This document shows, in pieces, positions 51,001 to 61,818 of a stretch of DNA of 64,000 nt. The position numbers and the translations under genes were made by a program. The notes beneath the pieces are model-generated. The model made no database searches, was not told the origin of the DNA, and worked only from the letters and a program-made list of their open reading frames with translations. The stretch is from Nymphaea colorata. Lineage: Eukaryota; Streptophyta; Magnoliopsida; Nymphaeales; Nymphaeaceae. Numbering within the stretch: the stretch's first letter is position 1; every line of letters begins with the position of its first letter. The stretch is from positions 14,176,854 through 14,240,853 of the forward strand of contig NC_045147.1 in NCBI RefSeq assembly GCF_008831285.2, in the 5' to 3' direction.

Positions 51001-54000
51001 TGAACCACAATGTACCACAGAAAATGTTATAGGCGGCCAAGTGCATAAAAAATAGCCATCAACCAAAAAAGATGAAAATGGTGAAGAAAAAGAGAAATAA
51101 AAAACTATTATAATCATTCCGTAAAAAGAACACTTCTATACAACACCTGAACTACAAGTTACCCTATTGCCAATAGTAGAGACTTTTGACCAACTACATT
51201 TATTTGTTGACTTACCATTTCCAACATACCCCTTTTTTACTTTCGTTTTCTTCAGGTACAGAGAAAAGATATGATAATCAATATGCTAATGATAAAGGCA
51301 AACTTCCTCCACGGTTAGTTACAAGCAAAAGAATTTCATGGGGAAAAGAATTGCCTGCAATCTCTGGTAAGCCCAAGTTATGACTGAAAATCTTCAACCG
51401 GCCATTGAGATCCCAAACTCGCATGCTTCCATCTGCATGGAGCACATACACCAGCTTCCTACCATGTACTTCTGAAAGTGCTAAACTCCATACAGAGCTA
51501 GATACATTTGTCCTGCAAAGGACATATTGCAAAACTAGATGCAGTATTGTACAAGGAAAATTCATAAAATAATGAATGGATCAGATAAACATCAAGAAAA
51601 TAAAAAAACAAGCACAGAAAAAATTTTATGGACATGAATATTTCCTGCCAGATTGAGAGATACAAAATATTTGGGAAGAATTGAAAAAGTAATTGCTGGA
51701 ACAAGTAATGCAAATAAGGATGAATTTGTCTCATTAGAAGGATAATACATGGTTCATTAACTTCATTTGTAGCCAACTGACATGATAACCACCTGTTTGA
51801 AACTGACATCATAACCACCTGTTTGAATTCCTTCAGTAAACGAATTTATTTGTTACATATTAGACACTAAACAGTATCCCACAAGTTATGGATTTAAAAG
51901 GATAATAATATATAAAAGATTGGTTCAGAGTCTTCAGACTTAGGTTGATGTATTTGGACTCTGTCAAGGTATCAATCTCTGAAATTGGTTCTCTAACATA
52001 ATGATAATTCCCATAAAACAACAGGTTAAAGCTTTGATTACAGAAAATTACAAGTTTCCATTTTCTCAACTTCCTTGTTCTGATATGCATTTCCATTTCA
52101 CATTAGAAATTTATAGACCAACCATTTTAAATATGGAAATTTTGCAGAGATTTAGAATTGTCGATGTTGACGGATCTTGATGTATGGGTCCAGGTCTGGA
52201 CCCGATCCAGTGTGTCCTGGGTTGGGCATACTTATACCATTGTAAACCCTAATATTGTGGTTAATGAAGTTTTCTAAGAGAGAGAGAGTCTGGAGGCTAG
52301 TGGGCACCAGACCTCCTCACCCGTGGTTTTTTTCCTCTAGTTAAGGGTTTTCCATGTTACATCTGTGTTCGATCTTCGTTTCTTGTGCGTCTATTATTTC
52401 TACATGGTATCAAAGTCGACGAGTTTGGAAAAATTTTTAGGGTTGTGAAGTTTCAACCCTGAACCACTTGCTGTTGTTGCCGCCACTGCTACTACTGCTG
52501 CTGCCGCCGCCACCGGCCGGCTGCATCGGCTGAGACCCTCTGCGTCACCCGTGTCTGCCGCTGCCCTCTGCTCCTCCGGCGCCGCCTGATCTCGTGCTGC
52601 CGCCGTTTCTTCCACCCAACGGAGTCGCCTCTCACGTTCTGCCCGACCTTGCCACTTCCGCTGTGGCTGTTTGCTGCCGCTGCCTTCATCTATTTTGCTG
52701 CCACCGGTGCCCTTGTTGTGTCGTCGTTCTACTCCAGCACCGTCGCTGATTTTCCCAGCGCCGCTGATCGCTCCAGCGTCGCCCGACCAGGTGTGTCGTC
52801 CTCAGGGGTTGCCACTGCTGTGTGCCTTTGTTGGTCAGCCGTTTGTAGTTGGTGATCATGGCCGACTCGTCTTCCTCCTCCACAGTCAATATCGATCAAC
52901 CTGATGTTGGGACCGTGAAAACTGATAATGTACCGGTTCAAGTTAACACCATTCAGCTTACCAAGGAGAATTATCTACGATGGTCCACTGCAATTACTAT
53001 GGGGATCGTTGGTTGAGGACGAATTGCTTATGTGAATGGGAGAAAAGTTGAACCTGCTGTGGATAGTATGGCTTGGGATACATGGTTTCTTGAAGACAAC
53101 AAGGTAAAAACTTGGATTGTTAATTCGGTGTCCTCGGATATTCAACCCCTCATTCTTCGTAAGAAGACTGCGAGGGATATGTGGATTATTTTGGAACAGA
53201 AGTATGGTCAAAAGAAAATAAAAGTTCGTGTGTATCAACTAATGAAGGACGTGTATGCTATGCGACAAGGGGTCTCTTGGTCACAGATTTCTACGCAGCA
53301 TTAAAATCTAAGTGGGAGGATCTTGACTACCATTCTGATGTTACATGGAGTTGTCCTCAAGACCAGATGCAGTATATGGCCAAGGAGTGGGAAAATAGGG
53401 TATTCCTTTTCTTAGTTGGACTGAATGATGAATTTGAAAACATAAAGAGTCAGATTCTTAACTCTGACGAATCATTCAGTATTGAAGATGTTTATTCTCG
53501 TGTTGAAGCTGAAGAGCAAAGGAGGCTGGTCATAAGTGGGAGAAATGGGATCCCATGTCTCACAATGAACGGTCCGCCTTCGTTAGTCGTGCCTCTATGG
53601 GAACTGTTTGTTCTTCCCATAAATGTACACACTGCAAAAAACTAGGTCATACTATGGACTTTTGTTGGGACCTGCATCCAGAGAAGAAGAATAGTAGGGG
53701 GAGGTCTTCTGGTGGGAAGAAGCTTGTTTTGAATGCAACGAAAGACCAGATGCAGTATATGGCCAAGGAGTGGGAGAATAGGGTATTCCTTTTCTTAGTT
53801 GAACTGAATGATGAATTTGAAAATATAAGGAGTCAGATTCTTAACACGAATCATTCAGTATTGAAGATGTTTATTCTCGTGTTGAAGCTGAAGAGCAAAG
53901 GAGGTTGGTCATAAGTGGGAGAAAGGGGGATCCCATGTCTCACAATGAACGGTCCGCCTTCGTTAGCCGTGCCTCTATGGGAACTGCTCGTTCTTCCCAT

Positions 54001-57000
54001 AAATGTACACACTGCAAAAAACTAGATCATACTATGGACTTTTGTTGGGAACTGCATCCAGAGAAGAAGAATAGTAAGGGGAGATCTTCTGGTGGGAAGA
54101 AGCTTGTTTTGAATGCAACGAATCCTAGTGATGGTAAAGTTTCTATTTCTGCATAACAGATTCATGAACTGCGAGCATATTTGAGCCAGATTGATGTTGG
54201 TCAGGCAGACACGTCAGATGAGGTGAAGGTTAATCAGGCACTGGCCGTTTCGGGTAAACAAGGTACTTCTTGTATGGGAGAGTGGATTGTTGATAGCGGT
54301 GCCACTCATCACATGACTGATAACCCCAAACTTTTTCATGACTACAAGCTATCCTCGGGAAAGGAACGTGTGTCTCTTGCCGATGGCTCCTTTACCTCTG
54401 TGGCAGGAAAAGGGAGTCTTTCTTTGTTGAACAATTTATTAGTGCATGGTGTCTTGCATGTTCCCCATCTTCCCTTAAATCTTTTATCTGTTAGCAAGAT
54501 TACCAAGGAACTGAACTGTGAACTTATATTTTTTGAAAAACGTTGTGTTTTGCAGGACTTGGTGACAGGAAAGAAGATTGGGATTTGTTTGGTGTCTGAT
54601 GGTTTGTATCGGCTTCCTATACGCGTTGCCACAACCCTTATGTCAGCAGTCAGCAGGATAGAGAAGAAGAAGGAAGAGTGTCGTCAGTTATTTTTGTATT
54701 GACATGAACGCCTTGGTCATCTCCCTTTTGGGATTTTGAAACAATTGTTCCCTGAATTATGTTCTAGTTTAAACATTTCCATGTTATCTTGTGATGTGTG
54801 TCAGTTTGCGAAGCATGTTAGAGCTTCATATCCAATTTCAAATAGTTGTGCTAATAAAGTTTTCTCCTTGATTCATTCTGATGTGTGGGGGTCCTCAGGC
54901 ATTCATTGTCGTGGTGGTTTTCAGTATTTTATGACTTTCATAGATGACTATTCAAGGTGTACTTTTGTTTATTTGTTGAAAGACCGTAGCGAAGTGCCTC
55001 ATATTATAGAAACTTTCATCCTCCTAGTGGAAAACCAGTATGGTGGGTCTGTCAAGACCTTTCGGTCCGATAATGCTCGTGAGTATATGTGTCTCACTGT
55101 CGAGGAATTCCTTCGGAAGAAGGGGATTGTTCATGAGACATCATGTAGTTATACACCCCCTCAAAATGGAGTTGCTGAGAGGAAAAACCGTCAGTTACTT
55201 AATGTCACCAGAGCTTTATTATTCCAAAGGAATCTTCCAAAATATTATTGAGATGCGGTCATTACTAGTGTCTATTTGATTAATCGCATGCCTAGTCGGG
55301 TGCTAAATGGTCGTACACCATACTCCATGCTTCCAGGGAGTAGCCAACCTTTTCACCTCCCTCCTCGGGTCTTTGGATGTGTATGTTTCATTCATAACCA
55401 CAGCCCAAATGTGAAAAAACTTGACCCCAAATCAATTAAGGAAAAATTTCTTAGGTATTCTCCTACTCAAAATGGGCATAAATGTCTAGATCCCACCACT
55501 GGTCGAGTTTACATTACCAATGATGTCACATTCTTGGAACATGTCTCTTATTTTGGTGAGAATTCTCTTCAGGGGGAGAAGTCAATGTCTAAGGAAGAGT
55601 ATTCTCCACGTCAGGAAATTCAGTTTATAGATTTTTTGAATTACAGACGCAAAAAAAATCCATCTATCGATGTGCTTGGAAAAGAATAAGATAGGATGTC
55701 TATTGAGGTACATGAACAGGAAAAGGAGGGAGAGTGTCCTACGGAGACAGAAAAAGAATGCAATCGTTTGTTTGGGCAGGTGTATTCTAAGAGAAGAGTT
55801 TGTATTGACAAGGTGATTGATGATGAGAAGTCCACTCCGAATCTCAATCCTACTTCTTCCTTGGATGACCCAAGTCATGCTCAGAAACAACCCGTTGAGA
55901 GAGAAAGTCAGATAGAAAATAAAAAGAAGGATCTTCCCATTGCCCTGAGAAAGGGTGTCAGGTCATGTACCCAACACCCTATTGGTAACTTTGTATCTTA
56001 CTCTAGATTAAGCACTGACTACAAATGTTTTGTATCCTCTTTGTCTGTGGTTGTGATTCCCAAGAATGTTACAGAGGCTCAAAGTGACCCCAAGTGGGCT
56101 CATGTTATGCAAGAAGAGATGGAGGCCTTAGACAGAAATCAAACATGGGAAGTGGTAGAGATTCCTGAAGCAACTCATTTGGTTGGGTCAAAGTGGGTCT
56201 ACACCATTAAGTACAAACCAGATGGGAACATTGAGAGGTACAAAGCACCCCTGGTGGCCAAGGGGTTCAAAAATATGGGATCGACTAGTTAGAGACGTTT
56301 GCCCCAGTTGCGAAAATAAAGACTGTTAGAGTTATTATTTCTTTAACGGTGCTGAAGGGTTGGGAGATGTGCCAACTCGATGTTAAAAATGTCTTTCTCA
56401 ACGGAGATCTCGAAGAGGAAGTGTATATGTGTATGCCCCCGGGTTTTGAGAGACCTGGAAAATGTTGTAAACTGAAGAAGGCTTTGTATGGGCTTAAACA
56501 GTTTCCCCGAGCATGGTTTGAACGTCTCAGACTTGTTATGAAGAAGCATGGCTACAAACAAAGAAATTGAGATCATACCCTGTTTGTAAAGAGGATGGAG
56601 GGTAAAGTTACTCTATTGTTGGTTTATGTTGATGATATGGTTGTTACAGGTGATGATGAAAAAGAGATAGCAAGATTAAAGGGTTTACTATCTACTGAAT
56701 TTGATCTCAAGGACCTTGGCAAGCTAAAGTATTTCCTTGGTATTGAAATTGCCAGATCAAGTACGACTCTTGTGCTTAATCAAAGGAAGTATACATTGGA
56801 TCTACTGAAGGAGACAGGAAAACTCATATGCAAACCAGCTTCTACTCCTCTGGATGCTGGGCACAAACTCGGTAGCAAGGATGGAGAACTTTTGTATGAA
56901 GAAGCTAAAGGGAGATATCAACGTCTAGTTGGTAAATTGATATACCTCACTCTGACTAGACCGGATATCACCTTTGCTGTAAATGTGATGAGCCAGTTTA

Positions 57001-60000
57001 TGCATGCACCTACGGATGCGCACTTGAAAGCTGTAAATAGAATCTTGTGTTACTTAAAGAAGAATCCTGGCAAGGGACTTCTATATGCGAAACAAAGGTC
57101 TATTGAAATTGAAGGGTATCCTGATGCAGACTGGGCAAGCTGTGTTGACACCAGAAGATCTACTTCAGGGTACTGCGTCTACTTGGGGGGAAATCTAGTT
57201 GTTTGGAGAAGCAAGAGACAAGATGTTTGTTCATGCTCAAGTGCAAAGGCTGAGTATAGGGCAGTTGCTACTAGAATATCAGTGTTGTTGTGGCTAAAGA
57301 TCTTGCTGACTGATATTGGGATAGGGATGTATTGTGATAACAAGTCTGCGATTAACTTGGCTAACAATCCAGTGCTTCATGATCGAACAAAGCATGTTGA
57401 GATTGACTGTCACTTCATCAGAGAAAGAATTGACGCCAGGGAGTCTGAAGAGCAAACTACTGATATTCTAACTAAAGCTTTACATGTAACTCTATTTGAG
57501 AGAAATGTATCCAAGTTGGGCATGTTTGATATGTATGTCCAACTTGAGGGGGAGTGTTGACGGATCTTGATGTATGGGTCCGGGTCTGAACCCGATCCAG
57601 TGTGTCCTGGGTTGGGCATACTTATACCATTGTAAACCCTAATCTTGTGGTTAATGAAGTTTTCTAAGAGAGAGAGAGAGTCTGGCGGCTAGTGGGCACC
57701 AGACCTCCTCACCCACGGTTTTTTCCCTCTAGTTGAGGGTTTTTCACGTTACATCTGTGTTCGATCTTCGTTTCATGTGCGTCTATTATTTCTATAGTCG
57801 ATATCCAGGAAGTGCCTGAACCCAAAGGTGTCTACCATTCTATGTAATTAGAAAGGTGCAGGATGCTTAAAGGAGGCGGACCACAAACAAAAGCTCAAGC
57901 AGGTCTAGATACCCTTATTCACCAGAAAATAGGTCTAAAAGAGAAACAAAAGGACGAAGTTAGCATCTAGGCTGCAGTGAGCACCTAAGCACGCTATGAC
58001 CACAAATTTTGTCATGGTATATATAATATTCGGAGTGGCTATAGCACTTGCTATATGCATTAATATTCTCTATTTACTGTGCCACATGACCAGCTAGCAA
58101 ATTGTTTAGCTACATGAACATCATCAAACTTTATACATCAAGACTCAAGTTCTTTGACAGTCTTGTATGCATGCAGTTGATAAACCATTAAGTTGAAAAC
58201 AAGTAAACAAATAAAATACACATGAGCTAATAAATATCTCTATGAAATAAAACAAACTCAAAAAGTTAACATACCTTGACACAAGTCCCCAAATACGGCT
58301 AAGCCCTACATCTCTTAGTTCATAAGTAGAACCTGTCAACCAACAAACTCCATGAGAAAGTGGAAAACTGAATGTAGAGATGCTACTTCAAGCAGGCCAA
58401 ACACAAGCTAATGACACCCGCATTGAAAATGCACATTTGCAAGTGAAAAAAGCATTTCAGATAAACAGTAGTCTTTAAACTAGATATTCTACTGTATAAG
58501 AAACATACAAAATGTAGATTTAGTCCCATTGACGAATCCCATAGCACAAACACAAAAAGAACTTTTTGAAAGGACCAAATTTAGATAGAATGAAGTCACA
58601 TTATTTTGGACAAAATAACATGTGAAAGATATGACCAAGGTTGTACATTATTTTCTAAGTCTCTAGAAACAAACCATTCCCATCAACAGGAAGCAATAAG
58701 AACATGGACTGGAGAAGACATTAACTCAAATAAATCCCCAGCAGAAGAAAATCAGATATAGAACAACTTGTGCCTCAATTCACAGATGAATACTTTGAGA
58801 TCCTGGAACAGGTGTTCCAAATTCAAAACAGCCAACAGAACCATCACTTCGACCAAGCACCAAGAGCCCTGGCAAGGCTGATATTCTCGTTGTTTTCACA
58901 TCCTGAGAATTCTGAGCCCGCAAATCAACCACCATGAGATCATTTTCTGGAAAAACAGAACCTGAGACATAAGCACCGAGGTTTCTCAGTCTGAAAAGGT
59001 ATGCAAACCCTGAAACTGTCAATACATAGACGTAAGCACCCCCGGCACTGCCCTGTATCTGCAAATACATGAACACAAAGCCAATCAAAACCCAGCTAAT
59101 TGCATTAACATGGAACTAGATCAACCAGTAACTTAAGTGCAAACCAAACCTCAAGAAATGTCCCAGTAAAATACCTTGTTTCCGCATATGAAAGCAAATG
59201 GGCACAACGCATTCTGGAACATCAGACGAAGCCCACATTTTGGAAATTCATTACTGCCACATAGCTCTAATAATTCCAAGAAGTTAGGAGAGTCTTTGTG
59301 AATGCGCCTGTAGCAAAAAAGTATCCATTTCCTCAGGGAAACAAATTGTTTCAAATATGTCAAACCTTCAGTTAAAGATCAATCAAACAGCATAACCTTC
59401 GGATAATTGGTAAAACCAAAAAAATCACTTGCCTCCCCCTTTGTTGTGTATCAAATATCTGTTGTTTTCTCTCTCAAATATTGATGAGACTGTGTAAACT
59501 GTAAAGTGATCTTTACATGTATGCTTTTTTCCAAATATAAAATAAGAGAGTCTAAAGTGATTTTAACATGTATTGGCAACTTTCATCTCAGTGTTAGCAT
59601 GTGTATGTGACACACTCACAAATATGTTGAACGTTGAAATGTTGCAAGTATTCCTATCTGAAATAGTTTAAATTTGGACTGCTGAAGTAAGTATCTATTT
59701 GTTTGCATATTTACTTTAAATTCCAATCTGATGTGCACTTTGCATTTGTTCCTAGCTGCTAAGGGTCTAGGACATAAAACAGGACATTGTGAAAGTAAAT
59801 CACACAACGAATGAGAATATGGTAACCAAAAAATTTATACATGAATCACATAACCAATGGCTCAACAGAGACAAATATATGCACACAGGCAAAGCAGGCA
59901 TACATGCAAACATAATTACACAAATGTATAGAGTACTCATAAAAAACTTTTGCAGGAAAAAAGTGGCTTAACATGAAAAAAAATGAAGACAGATTTTGAT

Positions 60001-61818
60001 GTATTCCATCATACAGTGTGGCCAACCAGTGAGAGGCCAAGGCCTTGCTGCCCAGATCTCAATTATGGAACAAATTCTCTTACCAGGCCAATTCACAAGT
60101 CCATCGGGCTGGCAAAATCTAGCACAAGCAGGTGTTCCCCTATGCGAGGTGAAGGAAGTCATGGACACAGCTGAAGGTCACATTTCCCGATCCATCAACA
60201 TTCCTATGTTGCCTAGTGAAAGTAAGCCGTTCGGGAACTGAAAGTCAGCAGTTAATTGTCTAGTCATCAACTATGCAGGCTAGTCCAATTGCCAAGGTCA
60301 CCCAACCAGTGACCTTGGACTATGCAGTTGACCGACAATCTAACCAACTTCTTGACTATGCTGCCAACTAGTTAATCAGTTAGGTTCTATTTCAACTGTA
60401 AGACATCCAGTAGGCAATGATCATCAATAAGTACTGTAGAAATAAGGAGTTACCCTACCACAAGATACGAATGTAATTTGTGGCAGCTAAAAGCATGCCA
60501 AACACAATCTTAACACTTAACAGTATTAAGCATAGTTAGTAGGAACGGTTTCCTTGCTATAAAATTTGCTCCCCATTTCCAATTCACTTTTTCCCACTTC
60601 CATGGATCCTACAACAGATGCTAATGTAATATTTCTCAAACCGTGTGTTCTCCCTCTTGTACTTTACATACCCCATCCTTCTCATCTACTGGTAGGCTGG
60701 TAGCTAAGGTTTCAGCTTTATGCTTGCCCATGATTGATTTCAATCCTCACCCACCCTGTCACCGACCAACATTAGCCTGAATGCTTCAGTAGGACAAATG
60801 AAAGCATCTCACCTCCAGTAAATTAGTAATTATGAGGGAGAGGGAGTGCCCACCAAGGTTCACTTTTAGAACTCTGGACTTATCCTTTTCTCTCTGAAGA
60901 GGATACCTAAGTTGTCCACCACATGCAGCTAACTACAGGAACTTTCCTATTTCACGTCAAATGAACCTATTGCCTAATAAGTAGAGTGGGACAGTCTTCT
61001 GTTCCTTCAAGAGCTGGCTACCACAAACGATGCAACGGTCTATAGGAAAACTAAGTTTGGGAAAATTTGGTCTACCAACTTCATTTTCCGAGCTACAGAG
61101 TCCAGGAGGGACCAGCAGGCCATTCCCCGAAGACTAATTACATACCAGGTGCCAATAGCGACTGGTGGTGTCCGAGACAGTGAGATGATCCATTTAGCAC
61201 GTCCATTCGTACACTGTTAGCGCAACAAACGTCTACTATATCAAGACGGTAGCTACGTGAGCTAAAGAATGAAAATGATATTTAGCATTTCGAAACAATC
61301 ATTCCTAAAAACCTACAATCACCTCTACTGAAGTATGACGGTTTCTTAGACAAAAATTAAGCAGAGAAAGCAGAACCGAGCAGCATTAAATCGCTCAAGG
61401 ACACGTCCAATTACAAACAAAACCCTAGAACTTCGCAACTGAACACAATTATTTTTTTACTTAATGTAAAACCTGACGAAGCTTCTCTGATCACCGCCGT
61501 CAAAGACCACGAATAAAAAACAAGTACGTGAAATCTTGTATAAGAAACAAAATTCTTTTAGGACATGTCACCAAAAACTCAACGACTGAAACTCAAGAAC
61601 CAAACGCGAGTCACTTAAACTCACCAGACAAGGTAAACAGGCAGATCACCGACGACAGCGTAGCCAGCAGCATTCTCCGTCGTAGGAGCGCAAGGCTCGC
61701 CAGAATCTTCGGCGGAAGAAGGGACAGTGACGTCGACCCACTGAACGGAGTCGCTACCGATGACTGGAACTTCCACGAATCTGACGACGGGAGCGGCCGG
61801 TTCTGCCGCTGTAGACAT
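34081..61818 (-). CDS. NUP160: Nuclear pore protein NUP160 (SAR1), 25 coding exons
   Basis: Scaffold nucleoporin of the Nup107-160 complex; in Arabidopsis (SAR1) it is needed for mRNA export, auxin response and flowering time. Exons: 61,818-61,625; 59,307-59,175; 59,058-58,794; 58,332-58,275; 51,512-51,323; 50,888-50,739; 49,882-49,784; 49,578-49,484; 46,227-46,107; 44,923-44,744; 44,654-43,800; 42,694-42,532; 42,289-42,012; 41,920-41,736; 39,737-39,667; 39,238-38,898; 37,843-37,775; 37,683-37,365; 37,231-37,106; 36,716-36,608; 36,501-36,451; 36,317-36,182; 34,791-34,684; 34,599-34,459; 34,260-34,081. All phases agree: 1,538 residues, close to the usual 1,500. An N-terminal beta-propeller ([45 protein letters not shown]) precedes a helical C-terminal half ([68 protein letters not shown]). 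The exon 5 donor is the least certain border. Introns carry retroelements but the frame is intact. Confidence 0.95.
35409..35706 (+). repeat. Dispersed repeat, copy R1, with internal (TA)n
   Basis: This copy in NUP160 intron 22 begins GGGTACTTGGACACAC. It runs through TTTTTAGATCGAAACTGATT and CCATTCTGTTTTTGAGAG to TATTTTGCA, then carries about 21 TA units (35,598-35,639), and ends with CCCATACCCACATTTTCTAA and CATGTGACTTAG. It shares this order of blocks with copies near 45.5, 47.3-48.2 and 48.2-48.4 kb. No coding capacity, LTR or terminal inverted repeat was found, so the class is unknown. Confidence 0.7.
38075..38142. repeat. Compound (TG)n-(GA)n microsatellite
   Basis: TG repeats followed by GA repeats, interrupted by a GACAGACAGAAA segment, in NUP160 intron 16. 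Confidence 0.9.
38797..38870. repeat. Tandem duplication, period 37 bp, two copies
   Basis: Two nearly identical 37-bp units (TGAATGCATACAGTTTTTCT in each) adjoin at 38,797-38,833 and 38,834-38,870, 28 bp before the 3' border of NUP160 intron 16. Confidence 0.9.
40154..40316. repeat. Two neighbouring tandem duplications (periods 43 and 41 bp)
   Basis: Unit A (CAATGTAGAGTATAAGCAC...) occurs at 40,154 and 40,197. Unit B (ATACCAATATT.TCTACGATG...) occurs at 40,235 and 40,276. Copies within each pair are almost identical, so both duplications look recent. They lie in NUP160 intron 14. Confidence 0.9.
41381..41406. repeat. (AG)13 microsatellite
   Basis: Uninterrupted AG units in NUP160 intron 14. 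Confidence 0.95.
42914..43212 (-). mobile_element. Truncated Ty1/copia relic (3' LTR, polypurine tract, protease remnant)
   Basis: Read on the minus strand, a frame ending [10 protein letters not shown] (about 43,212-43,177) resembles the copia protease site. About 135 bp later a polypurine tract GGAGGGGGAG (43,041-43,032) is followed directly by a segment starting TGAAGAGATT and ending GGACTACA (43,031-42,914). That segment has the TG...CA ends expected of a 118-bp LTR. No matching 5' LTR was found and the rest of the pol gene is missing, so this is a heavily deleted copy. It lies in NUP160 intron 11, in the same orientation as the gene. Confidence 0.45.
45437..45570 (-). repeat. Dispersed repeat, copy R4 (partial, reverse strand)
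   Basis: Its reverse complement reads TTTTGCA, then a CA/TA microsatellite, then CAATTTTTAAAATTGTCGTG, TACCAATATCCCGATACCC and CATGTGTCTTA. This is the same block order as copies R1 and R3. It lies in NUP160 intron 9. Confidence 0.55.
45570..45710. repeat. Degenerate tandem repeat of ATGCAAAA-type units
   Basis: Several diverged units of roughly 30 bp, each containing ATGCAAAA and (C)CAAATTC/CCACAAAA-like blocks, lie next to copy R4. The short frames on both strands here are repeat artefacts. Confidence 0.6.
47269..48167 (+). repeat. Dispersed repeat, copy R2 (with about 600 bp extra sequence)
   Basis: It begins GGGTACTTGGACATACTTTG and ends with CCATACCCCAAACCCAAG, a series of TACCCG units and CTATGTGACATAG, like copy R1. 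In between are about 600 bp not seen in R1, then a (CATA)n-(TA)n-(TG)n microsatellite at about 47,991-48,069. A 288-codon open frame (47,234-48,100) runs through it but reads into the microsatellite and resembles no protein. It lies in NUP160 intron 8. Confidence 0.6.
48168..48429 (+). repeat. Dispersed repeat, copy R3, with internal (TG)n
   Basis: It directly follows R2: TTTTTAGATCAAAACTGATC, then CATTCTGTTTTTAGAGTTAT, TTATTTTGCA, a TG microsatellite (48,331-48,360), then ACCCACAGTTTCTAAAATTA and CATGTGACTTA. It lines up with R1 along its whole length apart from the missing first 30 bp, suggesting that R2 interrupts or abuts it. Confidence 0.7.
52160..52164. repeat. Target site duplication GTCGA (left)
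   Basis: GTCGA directly precedes the 5' LTR and is repeated exactly after the 3' LTR (57,797-57,801). This 5-bp length is typical of copia insertion. Confidence 0.9.
52165..52404 (+). repeat. 5' LTR (240 bp)
   Basis: It begins TGTTGACGG and ends TTTCTACA, the canonical TG...CA, and pairs with the 3' LTR at 57,555-57,796. It contains a short GA run and a pyrimidine-rich right half. Confidence 0.97.
52405..52423 (+). other. Primer binding site (initiator tRNA-Met type)
   Basis: TGGTATCAAAGTCGACGAG starts directly after the 5' LTR. TGGTATCA is the complement of the 3' end of plant initiator tRNA-Met; the canonical continuation is GAGC, so it has a small change. Confidence 0.9.
52858..54156 (+). 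pseudogene. gag: copia gag region, broken, with internal duplication
   Basis: The frame starts at ATG 52,858 ([14 protein letters not shown]) and carries the copia gag N-terminal motif [19 protein letters not shown]. It is cut by a TGA at 53,014, shifts frame near 53,290 and again near 53,550 and 53,900, and meets TAA at 54,154. The nucleocapsid zinc knuckle (CX2CX4HX4[15 protein letters not shown]) occurs twice because a segment of about 380 bp is duplicated in tandem. Described as broken; not expected to make a working capsid protein. Confidence 0.9.
53362..54121 (+). repeat. Tandem duplication of about 380 bp inside gag
   Basis: The segment from GACCAGATGCAGTATATGG (53,362) to GAATGCAACGAA (about 53,741) is repeated from 53,742 to about 54,121, with scattered substitutions and small indels. 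Each copy includes the zinc knuckle. Confidence 0.93.
54181..57560 (+). pseudogene. pol: copia pol region (protease-integrase-RT-RNase H), broken
   Basis: Recognisable in order: protease ([13 protein letters not shown], about 54,283); the gag-pre-integrase and HHCC zinc region (HERLGH ... CDVCQFAKH); integrase core ([30 protein letters not shown]); reverse transcriptase ([43 protein letters not shown]); RNase H ([55 protein letters not shown]). In-frame stops are at 54,700, 55,249, 55,687, 56,286 and 56,568, with a frameshift near 56,275. The first two replace the tryptophan usual at those sites. Confidence 0.93.
57543..57554 (+). other. Polypurine tract of the copia element
   Basis: CTTGAGGGGGAG ends exactly where the 3' LTR begins (TGTTGACGG), as needed to prime plus-strand DNA synthesis. 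Confidence 0.9.
57555..57796 (+). repeat. 3' LTR (242 bp)
   Basis: Copy of the 5' LTR with about 12 substitutions and one extra GA unit. Its last bases are TTTCTATA instead of TTTCTACA, so the terminal CA has become TA. It is followed by the target duplication GTCGA (57,797-57,801). Confidence 0.97.

Larger units (their letters stand above)
52165..57796 (+). mobile_element. Ty1/copia LTR retrotransposon, inactivated
   Basis: A complete 5.6-kb element inserted in intron 4 of NUP160, antisense to the gene. In order: 240-bp 5' LTR, tRNA-iMet-type primer site, gag with zinc knuckle, protease, integrase, reverse transcriptase, RNase H, polypurine tract, 242-bp 3' LTR. Integrase before reverse transcriptase marks it as copia. 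The LTRs differ at about 12 substitutions plus one GA unit (about 95% identity), pointing to an insertion some millions of years old, the exact age depending on the lineage's rate. At least seven in-frame stops and several frameshifts make it non-autonomous. Host exons on either side still join in phase. Confidence 0.97.
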
